DNA from: Achatina immaculata
Lineage: Eukaryota; Mollusca; Gastropoda; Stylommatophora; Achatinidae
Assembly (NCBI GenBank): GCA_009760885.1
Contig: CM019713.1
Location: forward strand, 27,810,927 to 27,874,926
Direction of reading: 5' to 3'
Length of the DNA stretch: 64,000 nt
Shown one piece after another: positions 33,996 through 46,401 of the stretch; the first letter of the stretch is position 1; each line of letters opens with the position of its first letter. The notes beneath the pieces were generated by a model. It did no database searches. It was not told the DNA's origin and saw only the letters and a list, made by a program, of their open reading frames with translations. The translations under genes and the position numbers were made by a program.

Positions 33996-34681
33996 ACGAA
34001 GTGACTTAAATTTTTTTTTTGTTTGAAGACACAAGGAAAACGGATTCAAGTCAGCAGAAAGTTATGCGTTTAAGTAGAATGAGGATTGTCAGCGAAATGA
34101 AACTACTGCGAATGTACCGGAAATGGAAGCCGAACCACCATTTTGTTCGCAGACGGTCTTCTACAATAACTTCCGGGTTAGAGTTGTGATGCAACAAAAC
34201 CGGTGTCATTTTTAAAATTTCATTTGCTTGGGTTCTTCTGCTTTAGTATAATTCTTTCTGTGTTTATCATGTATAAAAGTTTGTATAGAGAGATGAGATG
34301 ATGTCATAGGCCGATGTCCTTTGTTCACGATAGTGTAAGTTCCTCTATAAAGTTACGATGCTTTTGTACTGCTCTGAAACCAAAGGCAACTATTTGCTTA
34401 TATCAGAGAGCCGACTGGTCCACAGGCTATTTCGGCTTTGATTTTTTTTTAATGATTGTACCTTTCTTGATGATGTAGGTGACATTTTAAAGATTAACGA
34501 TATGATATACAGAGATTCTTCACCAGCAAACAACGTTATGCATGGTATTATCAGAACGTTTGGATGCTACCCGATGTCATGACGATGTTGAAAGCTTCAT
34601 CTGTGTCAGAATACATTATTAAAAAAAGACATTCACATGGCTCGGAGGCAACATCTCCTTTCTACACCTCATGCTACAAGA
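33996..34681. other. No recognisable feature
   Basis: AT-rich unique sequence; nothing recognised. Confidence 0.5.
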
Positions 34682-34912
34682 AGAAGGATAAAGTAAGTAA
34701 ACAACAAAGTAGTACAAGGGAGAAGAGGGGAAGGATAAAGTAAGTAAACAACAAAGTAGTACAAGGGAGAAGAGGGGAAGGATAAAGTAAGTAAACAGCA
34801 AAGTAGTACAAGGGAGAAGAGGGGAAGGATAAAGTAAGTAAACAACAAAGTAGTACAAGGGAGAAGAAGGGAAGGATAAAGTAAGTAAACAACAAAGTAG
34901 TACGAGGAAGAA
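34682..34912. repeat. 47-bp minisatellite, 5 copies
   Basis: The unit contains AAGGATAAAGTAAGTAAACA then ACAAAGTAGTACAAGGGAGA. Copies are almost identical. Confidence 0.96.
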
Positions 34913-34934
34913 TTTTTAAAAAGCAAAGGTCATA

Positions 34935-35290
34935 TGAAAATTGCGGGATAACAATGCATAGAACCTGACGCAATACAGCATGTTGGGAATGGCTGATGAT
35001 TAGTTCGAACACGCACAGTTCAACCCTCTGCTCTTGGTCTAGTTGAAATCAAAGTCATGTAAACATGCACGCTCCGCTGCGGCATTGCACCGCTCTTGAA
35101 CGACGTGCTGTGGTAAGATTTCTTTTGGGGGAGGGGGAAATGAAGCTTGCTGGAACTCACCGTAGGATATTGACTCGATACGGAAGTGAAAACAGAATGA
35201 TTCAAGGAAAAGTTTATGAGTGAGTAGAAAGATTTAAAGCGGGAAGAACGAGGTGTAACCAATCATACTCGACCTAGTCAGTCACCGTTA
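34935..35290. repeat. Dispersed repeat X, copy 2
   Basis: Aligns with 11155-11683 but lacks the nested LINE scrap found there. Shared blocks include CTGACGCAATACAG, TTAGTTCGAACACGCA, TAAGATTTCTTTTGG and AAAGCGGGAAGAAC. No open frame or clear termini; nonautonomous element of unknown class. Confidence 0.75.
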
Positions 35291-35455
35291 TCTGTTATTA
35301 GATAGTTGAACTGTCCTGCAGAATATAGTTCAGGCAACAGAAAGTTTTTTTGTTTTTTGTTTTTTTTTTATCCGTTACATTCTTTTTTCTCTCTTTCATT
35401 TGTTTTGGATGGTACGGAAAAAGACGTTAAACTATGGCATATAATTTAGTACAAG

Positions 35456-35765
35456 AATTCATTCATTCATTTGCATGTCCCTTGCGGAACTTTGCCTCCC
35501 AAACAGCACTCCTTGTAGGCCTCTCGGTTGTGACCAAGATGGCCTGCTGCTGCTGCATCCATTTGTAGATCGTCAACGATGTCTTGCAGCCATCTTCGTT
35601 TTGGTCTTCCTCTTTTTCTTTTTCCCATTATGTATCCTTCCAATACGGTCTTCTCTAAATTATCATGACGTTTAATGTGTCCAAAATATTTAAGTTTTCT
35701 CTCTTTAACCCTCTTTACTAGCCAGCCTTCTTCAGTATTAAGCTCTTGTAGTATAGATATATTTG
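35456..35765 (-). mobile_element. LINE family C 3' fragment, copy 2
   Basis: An uninterrupted minus-strand frame encodes the last ~100 residues of a LINE ORF: EEGWLVKRVKERKLKYFGHI, then LEGYIMGKRKRGRPKRRW, then DIVDDLQMDAAAAGHLGHNR. The basic RGRP motif and RW are the usual C-terminal features of these reverse transcriptases. A GAATGAATGAAT tail (35456-35473 on the plus strand as ATTC repeats) marks the 3' end. Better preserved than the copy at 9797-10070. Confidence 0.9.
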
Positions 35766-37120
35766 TTCTTTTTTTGTGTCCAAACAAGAATTCATAGCTA
35801 ACATAAATAGATATTGTTTTCCATTTGTGTCATTTCGTAACAATGAAAATGTTGACACTCGAGCAATGTTGTCGATCTTTGAATTGGAGAATTTACTGTC
35901 TCGAGACATGATACCACCGCTCTCCAGTTGACCCATGCGTAGAATTAAAGGACTCGGCAATCTCATACTGGGGAGAGCAGACTCCTGAAATGAATAATAT
36001 CTGCTTGCACGTCGAGGTATACTGGATTTCACTGGGCGCATAGGTTTGTTTGTTTTCTTTTTTTTTCATTTTGTTGATTTTTTTTTTTTAGTGAATGAAG
36101 AAAAGAGGTAATATCACGAGGAGGCTAGTCCCGTAAGTACGGGATCTACTCGAGTGCATTGGACTGAAATAAACTGTTTGTAGTTTGTCTACAAAAAACT
36201 TATGCATTGTTATTAATTTTTTTCCAAAACTGATTTATCCAACATTTTTGTTTTTGTCAGAAGGTTGTGAAGATTTGTTACAACACCACTCTCACGTATA
36301 ACTATTACATTGCTTTATCATGTGCCAGTGGAATCGAAAACAACATTAGATAAAAACCCCGATACTGTCCTCTCATTCTACTTCAAGACCAAAGTCCGCG
36401 GTAATTTTTCCCCGCAATGCCAAGTGCTTCTGCTTTCAAACACGGACATTTTCACTGCTCCAGTGTGAACTACTTTGGACTGCTTTCGGATAGTTTATTC
36501 ACAGTTTCCGTGTTCCGTTTTTTTTTTTATTTCAAAATCCCGAAACAACAAACTAGTCTCATGAGGACCATTTCCGTTCATTGGCGATTGTTATCGGGCG
36601 GGATCGATTAACAATAATTAAATTCTGACGGTAATCGTGTGAATATTTAATGCTAGTGTGTACTGGGTACTTCGACATCAGAAATTCCTTCAGAACTCGA
36701 GCCAGGTAATCACTGGTAATCATATTACTGCGCTCTGGGACGACATCCGTTTCTGCATGTTAAGTATTTGAAGGACTGCGGGGAAGGTGAAGAGCCGGAA
36801 TGGAAGAACAATATAACTGTGAAGAGATTGCTGGAGGTGGAACAAATTAAGGTTGCTGATAGGAAATCTGAACTGTGTGGCAGAAAACACATGGCAAAGA
36901 CCCAACACTTGATGGGAAACTATTGGCAAACATACTCTTGAGGGTTGTTATTCGCAGTGCTTCCTGGCAGTGCATGTGGCACAACAGCAAAAGCGAAGGA
37001 CGCAGTGATGCAGGAAGTTTACCCACTGTGCTGGAGCTTATGAAGAAGCTGTGAATTGCAGCTCATTTAGATCCGTGTTTAGATCCCTGAGCACCACCAG
37101 AAATAAGGAAATAACGACAG
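35766..37120. other. No gene recognised
   Basis: Mixed unique sequence. A short inverted repeat, CCCGTAAGTACGGGA near 36129, and T-rich runs (36055-36090) were noted. Short open frames have no known motif. Confidence 0.45.
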
Positions 37121-37165
37121 TCATCATCATCATCATCATCATTGTCGTCATCATCATCGTCATGT
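37121..37165. repeat. (CAT)n/(CGT) trinucleotide run
   Basis: Imperfect CATCAT repeats with CGT interruptions. May be the tail of a decayed LINE, but no coding remnant is adjacent. Confidence 0.8.
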
Positions 37166-37620
37166 CCAGCCAAACACAGAACTTGATCACGTGCCCTACG
37201 AAACAATGACGCGAATTAAAATTGAACTCTAACGAAAAGTGCATCAACCAGCGTCAAATCCTCCCTAATCTTGACACGTTGACAAAATCCATGCTAGAAA
37301 TAGCACACACACACACACATGCAAACACAAACAGACAAAAGCACAAACATGCACACGCGTCATTATTGACTACAAGGCAGCGTCTAAACCTGCGATGTTA
37401 TTACGACATTTGTTGCGTGGAAACTGACGCCACGAAGTTTGATGTGAAAGGGTTAAGCCTGCTGGCCAGCGTTGGCAGGGAATTAGCGGGTGTGAGGGGG
37501 GCGGGGGGGGGGTAGGTGAGGACAAAAAATGAGGACAGGAATCTGTCGTGGTCTATACAGATCATAAGAGGGACTTACGCCGTGGCACCCTCTCTCTCAC
37601 GTCCCACGCCGTCCCAGGAG
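37166..37620. other. Spacer with short (CA)n
   Basis: CA-rich stretch at about 37304-37320 and G-run near 37497-37513; no gene recognised. Confidence 0.45.
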
Positions 37621-38285
37621 GCATGTGAGTTGTTGTGTAGTAATCCCTCTCTTTACAACCTCCCTCTAACTACTCCCTTGATGTCTATGAGTTGTTGGTT
37701 AATGACTCAAACTACGGAGGTTTATGAGTTGTTTGGCAATAACCCAGTCTCTAGAGGTCTATGAGTTGTTTGGTAATAACCCACTCTCTAGAGGTCTATG
37801 ATTTGTTGGGTAGTGATCTAGTTTCTATGAGTGATTTGTTGATTAATGACCCTCTCCCAGACCCATATACTTTCGTTCTCCCTAAAAGTTTGAGTTGTTG
37901 ATTAATGACTCCTCCACACTACCCGTCCCCAGAGGAGTGTAAGTTGTTGATTAATGACTCCTCCACACTTCCCGTCCCCAGAGGTCTGTGAGTTATTGAA
38001 CCATGGCTCAAGTGGTCAGTGAGTTTTTGGTTCATGATTTCTAGAGGTCTTGAGTTGTTTGGTCCTGACTTCCACAGTTTAGTGAATAGCTACATCATGA
38101 CTCAGAGAGGTGTGCAAGTTTGTGACCTGGCAGAGGTCAGTGATTTGTTTGTTCATGACTCAGAGAGGTGTGCAAGTTTGTGACCTGGCAGAGGTCAGTG
38201 ATTTGTTTGTTCATGACTCAGAGAGGTGTGCAAGTTTGTGACCTGGCAGAGGTCTGTGATTTGTTTGTTCATGACTCAAGAGAGA
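37621..38285. repeat. Decayed repeat region ending in about 58-bp tandem repeats
   Basis: Recurrent GAGTTGTTGGTTAATGACTC-like blocks at irregular spacing, followed from about 38094 by three near-identical copies of a unit containing TCATGACTCAGAGAGGTGTG. Looks like an old array with a young expansion at its right end. Confidence 0.8.
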
Positions 38286-39237
38286 TATAGGAGCCTTTTA
38301 CGCTTGACTCGTCCCCCCCACCCCCCGTTTCCCCCCCCCCCCCCCCCATCATCCCCAGGCTATACAGACACCAAATTTGATTCTCAGCTCCTGTATATTT
38401 TCTTTTAAAGGCAGCGGTTTCCCACGTAAATAATTTTCCTTAGTTTTCTTTTGTTTTTTCCCCCTTATTTGAAAATATAGATTTTATTTTGCAATTCAAA
38501 GATGCAGGCTTCAAGGTCTGGGATTTAGAAGCAATTTTCAACTAGGATAAATGATATAGCAATTGTATTAACGCTGGAAGGTTCTGTTATAAGACAAGAA
38601 ATAAAGGCAGGCAGAAACTTCCGAGTCAGATTAAGATGGCATATACTGAGTACAGAGATTCCTAATGTACGATTTATGCAGTTTTAAAATAAGTACAGGA
38701 GAACTATGGGATGCACATTTATGGAGAAAATTATCGATTATTAGTGGCTGAAGGTTTAGTTATATTAGGAAATTCGCAGCATGACATGTGGAAAATATCA
38801 TTTGTAAAGTTCAGTCTTAGAACTTTTTTACAAGAAGTTTATTTTCAGAAATGTTTTCGACAAAAATCTCAGCAATATGCCTCGTAGCCAGCTTCTAAAC
38901 AAACAAAACAAAAAATCCAAAGTCCACACAGACAACACTATAATAAAAACACGTTTTTTTTTTTAAACCTGGAATTGACCTCATACCTATGCGTAACATT
39001 AAAAGAAAATAACAAATATTTAGACTCATTTATTATATGTTTTTCCCTCTTCTATGTATGTGTTTTGGTTAAAAAGAGAGTTCAGCATAAATAAAGGAAA
39101 TTTTCCCCTATGTGCATGATTAATTCTGTCCGATAAATTGAAGTTTAATTTCCACTACGTGGAGATACTTACATTTATATCGACAAATCTTAAATAATAA
39201 TTTTTTCTTCTAGAAATCTTTTAAAATAACTAGATAA
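38286..39237. other. No gene seen; poly-C near 38331
   Basis: C homopolymers at about 38315-38347, then AT-rich unique sequence. Confidence 0.5.
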
Positions 39238-39726
39238 TGTAACGTCCCCCCTACGACGGTAACGTCTCCCCTACGACAGTAACGTCCCCCCCCCCTACGA
39301 CGGTAACGTCCCCCCTACGACGGTAACGTCTCCCCTACGACGGTAACGTCCCCCCTACGACGGTAACGTTTCCCCTACGACAGTAACGTCCCCCCCTACG
39401 ACGGTAACGTCCCCCCTACGACAGTAACGTCCCCCCTACGACAGTAACGTCTCCCCTACGGCGGTAACATCCCCCCTACGACAGTAACGTCCCCCCTACG
39501 ACAGTAACGTCTCCCCTACGACGGTAACATCCCCCCCACGACGGTAACATCCTCCCCTACGACAGTAATGTCCCCCCTACGAAAGTAACGTCCCCCCTAC
39601 GACAGTAACGTCCCCCCCCCCTCGACAGTACCTTCTCCCCTACGACAGTAATGTTCCCCCTACGACGGTAACGTCCCCCCCCCCTTACGACGGTAACGTT
39701 CCCCCCCCCCTACGACGGTAACGTCC
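39238..39726. repeat. 20-bp C-run minisatellite, about 24 copies
   Basis: The unit is GTAACGTCCCCCCTACGACG with C-run length varying from 4 to about 10. Each full unit carries up to three CpG sites, unusually CpG-rich compared with the surrounding AT-rich sequence. Confidence 0.96.
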
Positions 39727-40496
39727 GCGCTGTTTTTCCCCGTGGGGAAAGAGTTAACTTTCGCTCTGCCTATCATTAAGAACAGTTAATTTATCCTGTA
39801 CATATCTTTCTAAAATAGTTAACCTTCGATCTGTATACAATTTGTACCAGTTATAATCTCGTCCACAAATCTTTCAAAAAGGTTAGCTATAGCTATTGTA
39901 TCCTCTACACATCTTTCTAAAACAATTAACTTTCGCTCTACATAGTTCTTTCCACTAAAAACAAAATCTTGTGTTGTGACAGTTTTCGGTAAAGCAGGAA
40001 ATTGTTTATGCGAACTCTATAAAACAAAAATCTTTCAAATTCAAGCGACTGTTTAACTTTCAGTCTCCACGTCATTTTCTCGACTTCATTATTCACCATG
40101 AACAACTGGCATTGATTTTATATTAAATATCAGTAGTTTGGGCCCACGCATAGCTAGAACTTGTACTTGCTATACACACCGGAGGCGGCCAGAGTTCAAC
40201 TGTTAACGGGAGCACACGTGGCTCAGTGAATTACGCCCAAAGACTGCGTGCAAGCTGTAATATTCTGGATATAACAGCTGGAAGCCAGCTCAAAGTTGCG
40301 GATTAAAGAAAAAAAAATGAACCGAGGAAACGAAACAGGAAGACCGTTGATATCCACGCAACCTCCAAGGAGGTGGATAATGTGGAGCCTCATAGACTGG
40401 CAATGCAAAAATGGGCAGGAAAGCGCCTGTTTATGATTAGAAAGTGGACAAGCTACCGAAATAAGCAGCGCTGTACAACACGCGGAAGAAATGATG
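39727..40496. other. Spacer with a weak decayed repeat
   Basis: At 39760-39950, blocks like CTTTCTAAAATAGTTAACCT recur about three times with many changes. No gene recognised. Confidence 0.4.
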
Positions 40497-40498
40497 TG

Positions 40499-41784
40499 CG
40501 AGGGGTGATTGATAAGTTCTCGGCATAGGTACAATGGATTATTTGTGGAAATCTTTTTTGGCTTATTTCTCAACATAGTCCCCGTGCAAGTTTATGCACT
40601 TGGTCCAGCGATCATGGAGCATACCGATCCCTACTTTGTAAAAGTCAGCATCTTGTGCCAGTAGAAAGTGGACAGCATGAATGACGTCCTCATCTGAAGA
40701 AAATTTGCGACCACTGAGCTCATTTTTGAGTTTGGTAAACAGGTAATAGTCCGAAGGGGCACAATCTGGGAAATAAAGAGGAAGTTCAAGAAGCTGGAAG
40801 CCGCATTCATGAATGGCAACCATTGCCACCGCCGACTTGTGAACTGGAGCATTGTCTTGATGAAAGATGACCCCTTTCGTCAATTTTTCTCCACATTTTT
40901 CATTCAGTTTGACAGGCAGTTGCTTCACAAGATTAACGTAATAGGCCCTGGTGAGTGTTCGGCCCTTATGAAGATGGTCTACTAACAGCACACCTTCTGA
41001 ATCCCAAAAGATGGAAGCCATCACTTTACCTGCTTACAGAACCACACTTACTTTCTTTGGAGTTGGGGGTCCATGATGCACTGCTTTGACTGATCTTTGG
41101 TTTCTGGTTGAAAATGATGAACCCAAGTCTCATCCATAATCACAAATTGCTGAAAAACTTTTCAGGATCTGCAGAAAAATGGACATGATTATTTCTTGGC
41201 ATGTTGAGACGCTGTCGTTTGTGATCAGCTCCAAGAAGTTTCGGGATCCATCGAGCAGAGACCTTTGTCATTTGAAGATCATTGTGGATAATGCCATGAA
41301 CACGTTCCTGGGAGATGCCTAACTCAGTAGGAATGTACAGCTCAGTTAGTCGTCGATCCTCCATTTATCATGTCATGGATTCTGGTGGTGGTTTCATCGG
41401 TGGTTACAGTTCTTGATCTTGTTGGACGGGGATCATCTTCCAGACTCTCCCTTCCATGTTTGAATTGAGCTGCCCATTTCTTCACTGTGCTGTAAGAAGG
41501 GGCAGTCTCCCTCCCCTAGAGTTTCTACCATATCCTCATGGATCTCCTTCGATGATAAGCCCTTGATGAGGGTAGCGAACGACTGCTCGATGAGAAATTT
41601 TATTCAATTTCTCGAGTTCTGTCACCCCTTACCACTTTAGTAGCCTGTAAAAAAAATTAGTTGCAGTAATTTCTTGAAACTTTGTGTTTAATCTTACATT
41701 AACCTGATCTACAAATGCACCTAGTATCAACTGTGCATTTCAAGTATTTGTACCTAAGGCTGCGAACTTATCAATCACATCTCT
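40499..41784 (-). mobile_element. Mariner element 2, full length but inactivated
   Basis: A DNA transposon of the mariner superfamily on the minus strand. Terminal inverted repeats share GTGATTGATAAGTTC at the left (40504-40518) and its complement GAACTTATCAATCAC at the right (41764-41778); total length near 1.29 kb is normal for mariner. The right side has TA; the left has TG, probably a mutated TA. The transposase is in several frames: an N-terminal piece (41140-41364) with LGISQERVHGIIHNDLQM, the first catalytic block MDETWVHHF near 41120, and a 153-codon C-terminal frame (40563-41024) with HQDNAPVHKS and FPDCAPSDYYLF, giving DD34D spacing, ending CINLHGDYVEK. Stops and frameshifts between the parts make it a pseudogene. 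Confidence 0.9.
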
Positions 41785-41919
41785 TATCTCCCATTATGTA
41801 TGCGATATGTTATAGTGGGAGATGACTTTCTGAGTTTGTTAACTCCAACTGTCTTAATAATGTTGCCATAATACTAATATTGCTACTTCCCACGCTGCCA
41901 CTGCAATATAATTATTATT
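41785..41919. other. Spacer
   Basis: Short unique stretch between the mariner and the trinucleotide repeat. Confidence 0.5.
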
Positions 41920-42266
41920 AATATATATAATAATAATAATTATTATTATTATTATCACCACTGCTACTACTGTTACTACTGCTGCTGTCGCTATTACTGC
42001 TACTGCCACTGCTATAACTAGTACTACTACTACGGTGACTACTACTACTATTATATTTATTACTGCTACTACTATTATTACTACTACATTTATTATTACT
42101 ACTACTGCTACCACTACTACAACTACTACTACTACTACTACTAGAACTGTTGTTACTACTGCTACTACAATTATTATTACTTCTTTTTCTACTACTACAA
42201 CATTTATTGCTAATGCTACTACAACTACTCTTACTACTACTACTTCGACTACTACTACTACTACTG

Positions 42267-42310
<44 letters not shown>

Positions 42311-42318
42311 GCTAATAC
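41920..42318. repeat. (ACT)n-type trinucleotide microsatellite, about 400 bp
   Basis: Imperfect TAT/ACT/GCT trinucleotides becoming perfect (TAC)n at 42240-42310. All six frames are long homopolymer-like frames (threonine, serine, valine, leucine). Confidence 0.97.
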
Positions 42319-42439
42319 TACCTTCACCATCACAGTACACATGATCACCTCGTTACACATAAAGAATATCGAACCCATAAGGCCAGACCAATTACAAATC
42401 ACAAAAATTATTACTACCTGTTACAGAACCAACACATGA

Positions 42440-43706
42440 GAGATCCATTACAGAATTGACATACTACCAGACCCACCACATAACCAATGTATCACCAGAC
42501 CCACATCAGAACCAACAGACAATCAGAGCCACCACCAGATCCACCACAGAACCAACAAAAAAAAAAAACAGATCCACTACAGAACCAATAAACTACCAGA
42601 TCCACTACAGAACCAACAAACCACTAGATACACTACAGAGCCAACAAACCACCAGATACACTACAGAGCCAACAAACCACCAGATCCATTACAGAACCAA
42701 AAACTCACCAGAACGTTACAGAACCAAAAAAAAAAAACCCCCAACCAGATACACTACAGAACCAACAAACCACCAGATCCATTACAGAACTAAAAAACAC
42801 CAGATACACTACAGAATCAAATAACCACCAGATACACTACAGAACCAACAGACCACCAGATACACTACAGAACCAACAAACCACCAGATCCACTACAAAA
42901 TCAAAAACCACCAGATACCCTACAGAGACAACAAACTACCAGATCCACTACAGAACCAACAAACCACCAGATACACTACAGAACAAACAAATCACTATAT
43001 CCACTACAGAACCAAAAAAAAAAACACACACACAGATCCATTACAGAATAAAAATATCACCAGATCCACTACAGAACCACAAACCACGAGATACGCTACA
43101 GAACCAACAAACCATCAGATACACTACAGAACCAACAAACCACCAGATCCACTACAGAACCAACAAACCACTAGATACACTACAGAACCAACAAACCACC
43201 AGATACGCTACAGAACCAACAAACCACCAGATACACTACAGAACCAACAGACCACCAGATACACTACAGAACCAACAAACCACCAGATTCACTATATAAC
43301 CAACAAAACACCAGATACACTACAGAACCTACAAACCACCAGATACACTACAGAACCAACAAACCACCAGATACACTACAGAACCAACAGACCACCAGAT
43401 ACACTACAGAACCAACAAACCACCAGATACACTACAGAACCTACAAACCACCAGATACACTACAGAACCTACAAACCACCAGATACACTACAGAACCTAC
43501 AAACCACCAGATACACTACAGAACCTACAAACCATCAGATACACTACAGAACCAACAAACCAGCAGATACACTACAGAACCAACAAACCATCAGATACAC
43601 TACAGAACCAACAAACCAGCAGATACACTACAGAACCAACAAACCATCAGATACACTACAGAACCAACAAACCATTAGATACACTACAGAACCAACGAAC
43701 CACCAG
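42440..43706. repeat. 28-bp minisatellite, about 44 copies, left segment
   Basis: The unit contains CAGAACCAACAAACCACCAG then ATACACTA. Older, more diverged units on the left (including A-run expansions near 42550 and 42725) grade into near-identical units on the right. Interrupted at the right by a LINE and resumed at about 44604. Confidence 0.96.
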
Positions 43707-44603
43707 TTCTACTTATATCTTACATCTCTCCCGTGCCGCTAAACATCACATAGGGCCCGCATTGTAATTCACCAAGATGTCCTGTCTTCGGCGAGTTTTT
43801 CAATCTCATCAAGGGATGTTATGCCCACTAAACTGCCTCTCTTAACAATGTCCTCTTCAGAGTTTCACGTGGACGACCTCTTTTTCTCCGGCCTGTTGTG
43901 CTCCACTTTATAGCTTGTTTGGGGATTCTCTGATTGTTTCTTCTTATCTCATGACCGACATATGTCCATCTTCTTTTTCTGATCACCCATAAGAAAGGTT
44001 GTTTGCTCATCTGTCTGATCTCTGCGTTGTTCTTGAATTCATTCCACTTTATACCGAGTATTTTCCTTAGGCATTTGTTTTCGAAAGTCTGATTTCTTGT
44101 CTATTTTTTCCTTAGGCATTTGTTTTCGAAAGAGTCTGATTTCTTGTCTATTTCTTTAGTTGTTTTCCAACTTTCACGTGCATAAGCGAAGGTGGATATT
44201 ACATTTGAATTGAATAATCTTAAGTTGGTTTTTTTGCTTATTACTTTTGAATTCCATATGTTCTCAAGATTATTGAAAGACAATGCTGCTTTTGAATTCG
44301 AATTCTAATTTCCTTTCTGGTGTCACCATCCTGGTCTATGTAGCTGCCGAAATGTACACATTGGTTTACTTCTTCAACAGTTGTTCCTTCTATGTATATC
44401 TGTCCTTCGTGATTAATGAAATGTTTCATTGTTTTTGTTTTATCCTTGTTAACTTGAAGTCCTATTTTACTAGCCATTGAAGACAGGGTATCTGTGTTTG
44501 TTTTTTTTTGCATGGGTTTCACATTGTCACTGATAAGAGTTATGTCATCTGCAAAATCAAGATCTTCCAGCTGGGTCTCATGTACCAAATCAATGCCCGT
44601 TAG
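43707..44603 (-). mobile_element. LINE family D, copy 1, inserted in the 28-bp array
   Basis: Minus-strand translation gives the second half of a LINE reverse transcriptase: HETQLEDLDFADDITLISD with the catalytic FADD block near 44541-44555, KIGLQVNKDKTKTM, then after frameshifts STFAYARESWKTT, VIRKRRWTYVGHEIRRN and the basic end TTGRRKRGRPRETLKR (43828-44010). The start is truncated shortly before FADD. A 45-bp tandem duplication at about 44062-44150 breaks the frame. The 3' end is GGCACGGGAGAGATGTAAGA. Both flanks are 28-bp array sequence. Confidence 0.9.
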
Positions 44604-44690
44604 ATCGACTACAGAACCAAAAAAACAAACAAAAAAACCCCCGCCAGATCCATTATAGAACCAAGAATGAATTGCAGAACTCTAGAGAAT
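44604..44690. repeat. 28-bp minisatellite, right segment
   Basis: About three diverged units (GATCGACTACAGAACC, GCCAGATCCATTATAGAACC) continue the array beyond the LINE. Confidence 0.8.
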
Positions 44691-44915
44691 CTAGGCCGTT
44701 TTCTTTCTATTTCGTTTTCTCTGGCGTCTAAAATACTTTACAAGAAAGTACTAAAGTGCTTTTTTCTTGCAGTACTATGTCACTTTCATGTGGGGTGAGC
44801 ACTCTTCTTCCCAAATATACTACAAATTGCAGCATAAAGCCGGGGGCCAAGCAATACACTAGGGAACAAAGCAATAAACTGTGGAACCAAGCAATAAACC
44901 AAGGATGCACAAATA
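44691..44915. other. Spacer, possibly decayed array
   Basis: AAGCAATAAACTGTGGAACC and AAGCAATAAACCAAGGATGC near 44869-44910 suggest a few decayed repeat units. Confidence 0.4.
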
Positions 44916-45150
44916 TGGAGATCACATCTGTGCACATAAACATCGGGTCACATCTGCACACATAAACATGGGGATCACATCTGCACACTTAAACATCGGG
45001 ATCACATCTGCACACATAAACATCGGGATCACATCTGCACACTTAAACGTCGGAATCACATCTACACACATAAACATCGGGATCACATCTATACACAGAA
45101 ACACCGAGATCACATCTGTACACATAAAAGCAGCAGATGAAATCTGTACA
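44916..45150. repeat. 27-bp minisatellite, about 8 copies
   Basis: The unit contains ATCACATCTGCACACATAAA then CATCGGG. A few units have CACACTTAAA instead. Confidence 0.95.
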
Positions 45151-45164
45151 CATGAACATCCTAT

Positions 45165-45800
45165 CACTCTTTCTAAACACCAGACCATCTTTCCTTTACA
45201 TGTAAACACCAGATCATCTTTCCTTTACATGTAAACACAAGATCATCTTTCCCTTACACGTAAACACCAGATCATTTTTACTTTACATGTAAACACCAGA
45301 TCATCTTTCCTTTACATGTAAACACCAGATCATCTTTCCTTTACATGTAAACACCAGATCATTTTTACTTTACATGTAAACACAAGATCATCTTTCCCTT
45401 ACACGTAAACACCAGATCATCTTTACTTTACATGTAAACACCAGATCATCTTTCTTTTACATATAAACACCAGATTATCTTTAATGTAAACACCAGATCA
45501 TCTTTACTTTACATGTAAACACCAGATCATCTTTCCATTACATATAAACACCAGATTATCTTTAATGTAAACACCAGATCATCTTTACTTTACATGTAAA
45601 CACCAGATCATCTTTCCATTACACGTAAACATCAGATCATCTTTCCTTTACATGTAAACACCAGATCATCTTTCCATTACACGTAAACATCAGATCATCT
45701 TTCCTTTACATGTAAACACCAGATCATCTTTCCATTACACGTAAACACCAGATCATCTTTCCTTTACATGTAAACACCAGATCATCTTTCCTTTTCAGGT
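45165..45800. repeat. 29-bp minisatellite, about 21 copies
   Basis: The unit contains ACACCAGATCATCTTTCCTT then TACATGTAA. Two units are shortened to 23 bp (ATTATCTTTAATGTAA). Several multi-unit blocks recur. Confidence 0.96.
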
Positions 45801-46149
45801 TTCTATCAGTTATGTCCACATAAACATAAAGTCACTTTTTTACCACATAAACATCAGATACACACACACACACGCACAATTTCATCATCTTCATTAACCT
45901 GATCGTCTTTTTTTTTTAAACTGAGGTACGAGACATTTAGTCACTCGATGTGGCAGAGGGTTCCAGACATCAACTTAAGTTTAAAATTTAACCCAAAATT
46001 TTAATCAATTCGCCTAAGTTTATAATTCCCTTACAAATGTCCCATTCAGGACTTCTTGTCGTACAGAGTGGGCTTACCTCACAGCAAAAGTATTTTCCGT
46101 TATTTACATAGTTCTTGAATATCTTCTACCAAACGGTGATCATAGATGA
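45801..46149. other. No recognisable feature
   Basis: Unique sequence with a short CA run near 45858. Confidence 0.5.
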
Positions 46150-46151
46150 CA

Positions 46152-46259
46152 ATACGGAACAATACGGATTTGCGTTTCAAAATACGGGATATTTACGTAT
46201 CCCAGCCGAAGTAATGCGGTTCCCAGGACAAATCCGTAAAATACAGGACTGTTCCGTAT
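46152..46259. other. Nested inverted repeat (three paired arms)
   Basis: Outer arms ATACGGAACA (46152-46161) and TGTTCCGTAT (46250-46259) pair perfectly. Middle arms TACGGATTTG (46163-46172) and CAAATCCGTA (46229-46238) pair perfectly. Inner arms GGGATA (46186-46191) and TATCCC (46198-46203) enclose a six-base loop. The three pairs are nested and in register, so the segment could fold into a long interrupted hairpin. Could be a foldback/MITE fragment. Confidence 0.75.
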
Positions 46260-46360
46260 AATACAGAACGACACTTTATCTCTCAACATATTCAGGTTTT
46301 AAAAAAAGGACACCATATTCATTTTGGTTTCGATGAAAATTACAACTACATATATGTTAG

Positions 46361-46363
<3 letters not shown>

Positions 46364-46401
<38 letters not shown>

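Noticed and set aside
37038..37247. CAT repeats as a LINE tail
   Set aside because: No coding remnant is adjacent, so a simple microsatellite is the more cautious reading.
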